Below are positions 32,904 through 37,048 of a stretch of 37,048 nt of DNA, piece by piece (positions within the stretch are counted from its first letter, which is position 1; each line of letters opens with the position of its first letter). A model generated the notes under the pieces. That model saw only the letters and a program-made list of their open reading frames with translations. It made no database searches and was not told the origin of the DNA. The DNA lies in assembly GCA_024276935.1 (NCBI GenBank), contig JAJRWH010000034.1, positions 1 to 37,048 on the forward strand. Direction: 5' to 3'. Made by a program: the position numbers and the translations under genes. The DNA comes from Deltaproteobacteria bacterium. GTDB lineage: Bacteria > Desulfobacterota > Desulfuromonadia > Desulfuromonadales > Geopsychrobacteraceae.

Positions 32904-34346
32904 TCAGCACGGAAATTTTTTCAGTTTAAGACCGGAAATCTCTTCAACGAAACGAACCACCTGGTAGCTGTAACCATATTCGTTGTCGTACCAGACATAA
33001 AGTACGCAGCGGTTTCCATCAACGATGGTTGCCAGAGAATCGACCACCCCGGCGTAACGAGATCCAACCATATCTGAAGAAACCACGTCGGGTGAATTGG
33101 TGAAGTCGATCTGTTCCTGCAGGGGTGAGTTGAGTGAGATATCCCGCAGATAATCATTCAGCTCGGCAACACTGGTTCCGGTTTCAAGGGTCAGGTTGAG
33201 AATAGCCAGTGACACATTGGGAGTCGGAACCCGAATCGCATTGCCGGTCAGTTTTCCTGCCAGTTCCGGCAGCGCTTTGGCGACAGCCTTGGCGGCACCG
33301 GTTTCAGTGATAACCATATTCAGTGGCGCACTGCGTCCGCGGCGGTTTTTACTGTGATAGTTGTCAATCAGGTTTTGATCGTTGGTATAACTGTGACAGG
33401 TTTCAACATGGCCGAAAGAGATGCCGAACTTGTCGTTGACAGCCTTGAGAACCGGAACGATGGCATTGGTGGTACAACTTGCTGCTGAGAAAATCTGCTC
33501 ATCAGGCTTAATGTCATCATTGTTGACCCCGTAAACAATGTTGGGGACATCCCCTTTGCCCGGTGCGGTCAGCATGACCTGAGACACCCCTTTGGATTTA
33601 AGGTGCAGGCCGAGTCCTTCACGATCACGCCACTTGCCGGTATTGTCGATAACGATGGCGTTTTTGATCCCATATTGGGTGTAATCGATCTGGTCGGGAG
33701 AATCGGCATAGATGATTCGAATCATGTTGCCGTTGGCAATGATTGCGTTTTCTGCTTCGTCAACCTTGATCGTTCCCTCGAAGTGGCCATGAACCGAATC
33801 GCGTCGCAGCAGGCTGGCGCGCTTGACCAGGTCATCATCACTCCCCTTGCGAACCACCGCCGCCCGCAAGCGAAGCTTGGTTCCGCCACCGGCCTGGTCG
33901 ATAAGAATTCGGGCCAGAAGACGTCCGATTCGGCCAAAACCGTACAGCACCAGATCGCGAGGCTCATTCAGTTGTTGTGAGCGGCCCGTGTTGAGTTCGG
34001 CCAGCTGTTTGGCAACAAATGCGTCGATATCGCTGATATTTTGTTCCTGAATCGTAATGGCCAGTTTGGCCAGATCAATTCGCCCTGGCGCCAGGTCGAG
34101 CTTGGCAATTGCCTGAAGAATCGGAAAGGTATCGCTGACCCAAAGTTCTTTGGCAATAATCTGGCGGGCAAAACGATGTGCCCGCAAAATTTCGATGGTC
34201 GACTGATGGACCAGCGAACGATCAAAAATGGTACAGATCACCTCGCGGTCACGATAGAGTCGCCCAATCAGCGGGATCATCGATTCAGCGAGTTCTTCTC
34301 GCTGTTTCCAGTCTTTGAAATAGTTATCGTCTTTTTCGGCAGCCAT
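32904..34346 (-). CDS. gap: Glyceraldehyde-3-phosphate dehydrogenase, long form
   Basis: A 480-residue GAPDH with an N-terminal extension of about 130 residues before the normal Rossmann start (LYGFGRIGR at 135-142). The active site is SCTTNAIVP with Cys291, followed by HSYTNDQNLIDN and the RRGRSAPLNMVITETGAAKAV substrate region. Then VPTPNVSLAILNL and YDNEYGYSYQVV are typical. The enzyme interconverts glyceraldehyde-3-phosphate and 1,3-bisphosphoglycerate. A long-form subclass with this kind of helical N-terminal extension is known in several bacteria; its purpose is unclear. The ATG at 34346 has AAGG upstream; the frame runs open 150 bases further but that part is not protein-like. It is divergent from fba, the neighbouring pathway step. 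Confidence 0.92.
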   Translation of the reverse strand: MAAEKDDNYFKDWKQREELAESMIPLIGRLYRDREVICTIFDRSLVHQSTIEILRAHRFARQIIAKELWVSDTFPILQAIAKLDLAPGRIDLAKLAITIQEQNISDIDAFVAKQLAELNTGRSQQLNEPRDLVLYGFGRIGRLLARILIDQAGGGTKLRLRAAVVRKGSDDDLVKRASLLRRDSVHGHFEGTIKVDEAENAIIANGNMIRIIYADSPDQIDYTQYGIKNAIVIDNTGKWRDREGLGLHLKSKGVSQVMLTAPGKGDVPNIVYGVNNDDIKPDEQIFSAASCTTNAIVPVLKAVNDKFGISFGHVETCHSYTNDQNLIDNYHSKNRRGRSAPLNMVITETGAAKAVAKALPELAGKLTGNAIRVPTPNVSLAILNLTLETGTSVAELNDYLRDISLNSPLQEQIDFTNSPDVVSSDMVGSRYAGVVDSLATIVDGNRCVLYVWYDNEYGYSYQVVRFVEEISGLKLKKFPC

Positions 34347-34578
34347 GGCCAGGGCCCTTTCTGTGTCAGTGCCATCAAGGCACAGAGTCTGATAGTATGC
34401 TTTGTCCGCCAATGGTGGGGCGAGAAATCGCCGGTATACTAATCGAAAAGGCGGGGGGATGCAACATACCCTTGCCACATACCCGTGCCCTCGCAAGAGA
34501 CAGGGGCAAGAGAAATGTCTGATCAGAATTATTGTGCGCTGAAGCTGGACAACCTTTGTTTCTGCTGATATGACTAAC
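34347..34578. other. Leader/promoter region of gap
   Basis: I see no gene here. On the - strand an inverted repeat CTTGCC/GGCAAG (34471-34476 and 34505-34510) with a C-rich/G-rich interior could fold in the gap leader. I do not recognise a known riboswitch class. No clear promoter pair stands out. Confidence 0.3.
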
Positions 34579-34719
34579 GGGTCGTTGAAAAACTATCTGC
34601 GTTGTGATTGCGGTGTTAAAAATAGTCTCAAAATGCTCATTTACTGAGTGTAAACTGCGCTTTTTCAACAATTTTTGCCTTGCATTCGCGGCCTCGAAAA
34701 CGTTTTTCAACACCCTGCT
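34579..34719. repeat. ~140 bp dispersed imperfect palindrome, copy B
   Basis: This is the same element, in the same orientation, as 4731-4870, with about a dozen differences. Its terminal inverted repeat is cleaner here: the left end GTTGAAAAAC matches the complement of the right end GTTTTTCAAC exactly. It sits between the divergent gap and fba genes, its right end 37 bases before the fba ATG, so it is either in the fba leader or part of its promoter. Confidence 0.8.
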
Positions 34720-34756
34720 GAACCGACAAACAACCGAGCTGAAGGAGCGATGAAAG

Positions 34757-35737
34757 ATGAGTAAAGCTGTCAGTTACAAAGATCTTGGCCTGGTCAATTC
34801 GCGTGAACTATTCCGCAGTGCGGTTGCTGGTGGCTATGCGATTCCGGCCTATAATTTCAATAATCTTGAACAGTTGCAAGCTATTGTTACGGCCTGTTCC
34901 GAAACCCGATCTCCGGTTATTCTGCAGGTCAGCAAAGGGGCTCGCAACTATGCCAATGAAACCATGCTCAGATATATGGCGATGGGGGCGGTCGAGATGG
35001 CCCGTGAAATGGGGGGGGGATTGCCGATTGTTCTCCACCTTGATCATGGTGATTCTTTTGAGCTTTGTCAGTCCTGCATCGATTCAGGATTCTCCTCGGT
35101 GATGATTGACGGGTCGCACTTGCCGTATGATGAGAATGTGGCCTTGACTCGCAAGGTGGTTGAATATGCCCATCAGTATGATGTGACAGTCGAGGGTGAA
35201 CTTGGGGTTCTGGCCGGGATTGAGGACGATGTCGTCGCAGAGAAATCGACCTATACCCAACCGGACGAGGATGAAGACTTTGTGAAGAAAACCAGTGTTG
35301 ATTCATTGGCAATATCGATTGGGACCAGCCACGGAGCCTACAAATTCAAACTGAAAGAAGGCGAGTCGGTTCCGCCTTTGCGATTTGATATTCTTGAAGA
35401 GGTCGAACAGCGCATTCCCGGTTTTCCGATTGTGCTGCATGGTGCCAGCAGTGTGGTTCCGGCCTATGTTGCGTTGATCAACCAGTATGGTGGTCAGATG
35501 GATGGTGCGGTTGGTGTTCCCGAAGATCAGCTGCGGCGCGCGGCCAAGAGTGCCGTGTGTAAAATCAATATTGATTCGGATGGTCGCTTGGCTGTTACGG
35601 CCAAGATTCGCGAGTTTCTGGCTAACAACCCGAGTGAGTTTGATCCACGCAAATACCTTGGAGCGGCACGTAGCGAACTGGTCACTCTGATCAAAAATAA
35701 AAATGAAGCAGTGCTCGGGAGTGCGGGGAAGGCTTGA
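34757..35737 (+). CDS. fba: Class II fructose-1,6-bisphosphate aldolase
   Basis: A 326-residue zinc-dependent aldolase that splits or forms fructose-1,6-bisphosphate. The motifs are clear: IPAYNFNNLEQLQAI, LHLDHGDSFELC (catalytic Asp and zinc His), SVMIDGSHLPYDENV, VEGELGVLAGIEDD, ISIGTSHGAYKF (zinc His) and IVLHGASSVVP (zinc His), with INIDSDGRLA near the end. GAAGGAG lies eight bases before the ATG at 34757; an earlier ATG at 34750 is out of frame. It is divergent from gap, with repeat copy B in the gap between them, and is followed by a bidirectional terminator. Confidence 0.96.
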   Translation: MSKAVSYKDLGLVNSRELFRSAVAGGYAIPAYNFNNLEQLQAIVTACSETRSPVILQVSKGARNYANETMLRYMAMGAVEMAREMGGGLPIVLHLDHGDSFELCQSCIDSGFSSVMIDGSHLPYDENVALTRKVVEYAHQYDVTVEGELGVLAGIEDDVVAEKSTYTQPDEDEDFVKKTSVDSLAISIGTSHGAYKFKLKEGESVPPLRFDILEEVEQRIPGFPIVLHGASSVVPAYVALINQYGGQMDGAVGVPEDQLRRAAKSAVCKINIDSDGRLAVTAKIREFLANNPSEFDPRKYLGAARSELVTLIKNKNEAVLGSAGKA

Positions 35738-35766
35738 AGCTGATTTGCTGAAATCGGGATGGTATG

Positions 35767-35794
35767 AAAAGCGGACCGGAATGGCCCGCTTTTT
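35767..35794. terminator. Bidirectional terminator between fba and the ChaN-like gene
   Basis: AAAAGCGG and CCGCTTTT form an 8-bp stem with an 11-base loop, with A- and T-runs at opposite ends. It serves the two convergent genes that end on either side. Confidence 0.82.
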
Positions 35795-35800
35795 ACTTAT

Positions 35801-36985
35801 TCAGTCAGTAAACTCGACCTTAAGTGACAGACGCTCGTTTCCCCTTTGAATATCCAGGTGCAGATTTTGTTTCGGGTGCATATTCATCAGCAGATAGAGC
35901 AGGTCAAACTGATTGGCGAGAGCTGTTTTTTCAGCCTTGAGTAAAAGATCGCCTTTTTTGATGCCGGCCTTTTCTGCTGCAGAACCGGGCAGAACCGCTG
36001 TGACCACAACCCCTTGCGGTTTTTCTTTGATTCCAACTCCCAGTTTGACCCCTACAGTGATTTTTTCATAACGAGTCAGCTTGAGATAATCCCAGGCTCG
36101 CATGGGGAACTTTGGCATGGCGACATCCATCAACTGTTGCTCACGCTCTTTGGGGATTTCAATCTCGCGGGAACCAAGCAGTAAAAAGGAGACGGGCAGC
36201 CGTCGGTGGAGACGGCGCGGAATGCCGAAACCATAACGAACATGGTTGCCACCTGCCACCACGACCATTTGCCGCTCCTGTCCCGCCGGACTTTGCAGAT
36301 AGTCAGCCAGATTCTGAGCCATGGCTTCGTCCCACAGGGTCTGCACGCGCAGAAAACCGTCACTCATGGCTTTGCCCATGCTGTGCCCACTGTAGATACT
36401 TGTGGCCAGAGCTCGTTGATAGGGATCGGAAAAATCAAACTCGGGCAGGGTTGAACGGATTTCCGGGGGCAATTCAGCCAGAGGAGTACGTCCGACCTGG
36501 CGCACGAGTGCTTTGGGTGCGTTCAGGCCAATCACCGGAATCTTGTTGGCCCGGCAAAATTCAAGCAGAGGACGGTAGAAGGCATAGTTCATCCGCCAGT
36601 TTTTAAACCAGCCAACCTGCCGCAGAAATTGTTTTTCGGTCAGTTTTCCGGTTGTCCAACGGTCAAGAACCGGTTGCTGTTCCGGGGTGAACATCTCCAT
36701 GCCCAGAGCCAGTTTCCCCGGGTTTCGTTGGTAGAGACCCTGTAAAACTTCAAGCTGAAACCGGTGAGACGCCGGGTTATCGTGGGTTTCGCCGACAAAA
36801 ACGACCCGGGTACTGCCGATGGCGTCGAGCATCTGGGCTGAGTTGATTCGGTGGCCGGTTTGAACATGGATCAGGTCGTCAACCTTTGGCTGGTCCAGCG
36901 GATAGGGAAACTCCGGGTTGCCGATCAGCTGTGGCGTGGCACAGCCGCTAAGAAAGAGGAAAATAATCAGCAGTAAGCGATACAT
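35801..36985 (-). CDS. ChaN-family lipoprotein with C-terminal PDZ domain
   Basis: A 394-residue predicted lipoprotein. The signal peptide ends in the lipobox LSGC, with Cys15 as the lipidated residue. The ChaN (DUF399, heme-binding) domain spans about 45-280, with VVFVGETHDNPASHRFQLEVL near 62-82, LALGMEMFTPEQQPVLD and VVVAGGNHVRYGFGIPRRL, which carries the late His. A PDZ domain follows at about 305-394 (GVVVTAVLPGSAAEKAGIKKGDLLLKA). ChaN proteins bind heme and have been linked to iron uptake. The added PDZ suggests it also holds a partner protein or peptide. The start at 36985 opens the signal peptide; the ATG at 37021 adds 12 residues before it. The Shine-Dalgarno is weak. Confidence 0.87.
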   Translation of the reverse strand: MYRLLLIIFLFLSGCATPQLIGNPEFPYPLDQPKVDDLIHVQTGHRINSAQMLDAIGSTRVVFVGETHDNPASHRFQLEVLQGLYQRNPGKLALGMEMFTPEQQPVLDRWTTGKLTEKQFLRQVGWFKNWRMNYAFYRPLLEFCRANKIPVIGLNAPKALVRQVGRTPLAELPPEIRSTLPEFDFSDPYQRALATSIYSGHSMGKAMSDGFLRVQTLWDEAMAQNLADYLQSPAGQERQMVVVAGGNHVRYGFGIPRRLHRRLPVSFLLLGSREIEIPKEREQQLMDVAMPKFPMRAWDYLKLTRYEKITVGVKLGVGIKEKPQGVVVTAVLPGSAAEKAGIKKGDLLLKAEKTALANQFDLLYLLMNMHPKQNLHLDIQRGNERLSLKVEFTD

Positions 36986-37048
36986 CACAAGACTCTTTTC
37001 TCTTGATGGTTGATCCCGCAAAGGTTTTCATTGCCCAACGTCAATAAA

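Noticed and set aside
34347-34556. Possible riboswitch in the gap leader
   Set aside because: An inverted repeat is present but I could not match it to a known class, and there is no following terminator or start-site sequestration.
1-37048. CRISPR array, prophage, toxin-antitoxin or defence island
   Set aside because: No regularly spaced repeats, integrase, transposase, phage structural or known defence genes were found on either strand.

Overview
The window looks like a core-genome stretch of a Gram-negative, anaerobic, respiratory deltaproteobacterium of the Desulfuromonas/Geobacter type (Desulfuromonadia). The pointers are a periplasmic two-unit c7-type multiheme cytochrome, the diverged RdgC form seen in this group, an ABC-substrate-binding-type sensor kinase, two-domain PilZ and MCP genes, and mid-range GC. 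This assignment is an inference from gene content; no 16S rRNA or other firm marker is present. I see no phage, insertion-sequence transposase, CRISPR array or toxin-antitoxin pair. Most of the window is housekeeping and metabolism.

Layout. 1-1002: a GcvR-like double-ACT protein and a tRNA-Thr(CGU) that converge on a shared terminator. 1185-4507: an orphan sensor kinase convergent with wrbA. 4541-4870: an island of short palindromes, a terminator and a ~140 bp imperfectly palindromic repeat. 4869-7508: an AlkK-type acyl-CoA ligase and metF. 7636-13268: a CitA/CitB-type two-component system divergent from a tripartite tricarboxylate transporter, tctCBA. 13452-17290: an amino-acid catabolic cluster with a stand-alone LOR/SDH-family protein (probable ornithine cyclodeaminase), arginase, an Lrp-type regulator and alanine dehydrogenase. 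17529-21794: a tandem-HAMP chemoreceptor, then sfsA and tmcAL. 21873-24375: rmuC, a YkgJ-type cysteine-cluster protein and a small three-helix membrane protein. 24459-27772: clpS-clpA-aat, an N-degron recognition, unfolding and tagging operon. 27750-30555: RdgC-like protein, an unusual J-domain protein with repeats, and a PilZ protein. 30640-32852: a multiheme cytochrome with one broken heme motif, a THUMP-type RNA methyltransferase and rpsU. 32904-36985: a long-form GAPDH divergent from class II fructose-bisphosphate aldolase, with a second copy of the ~140 bp repeat between them, then a ChaN-PDZ lipoprotein.

How the parts fit. The CitA-like kinase and its regulator probably sense a di- or tricarboxylate and control the divergent TctCBA transporter. 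Arginase plus the LOR/SDH protein would turn arginine into urea, ammonia and proline, and alanine dehydrogenase with its divergent Lrp regulator would handle alanine; together they form an amino-acid nitrogen module. ClpS, ClpA and Aat are the adaptor, unfoldase and transferase of the Leu/Phe N-degron pathway. Gap and Fba catalyse adjacent glycolytic/gluconeogenic steps.

The points most worth a second look are: the two-gene arginine-to-proline route using a non-classical cyclodeaminase; a terminator whose 3' arm contains the sfsA Shine-Dalgarno sequence; the ~140 bp repeat family; the J-domain protein carrying four MshEN-like repeats next to a PilZ gene; a CxxRH in place of CxxCH in the cytochrome; and paired palindromes in the cytochrome leader.
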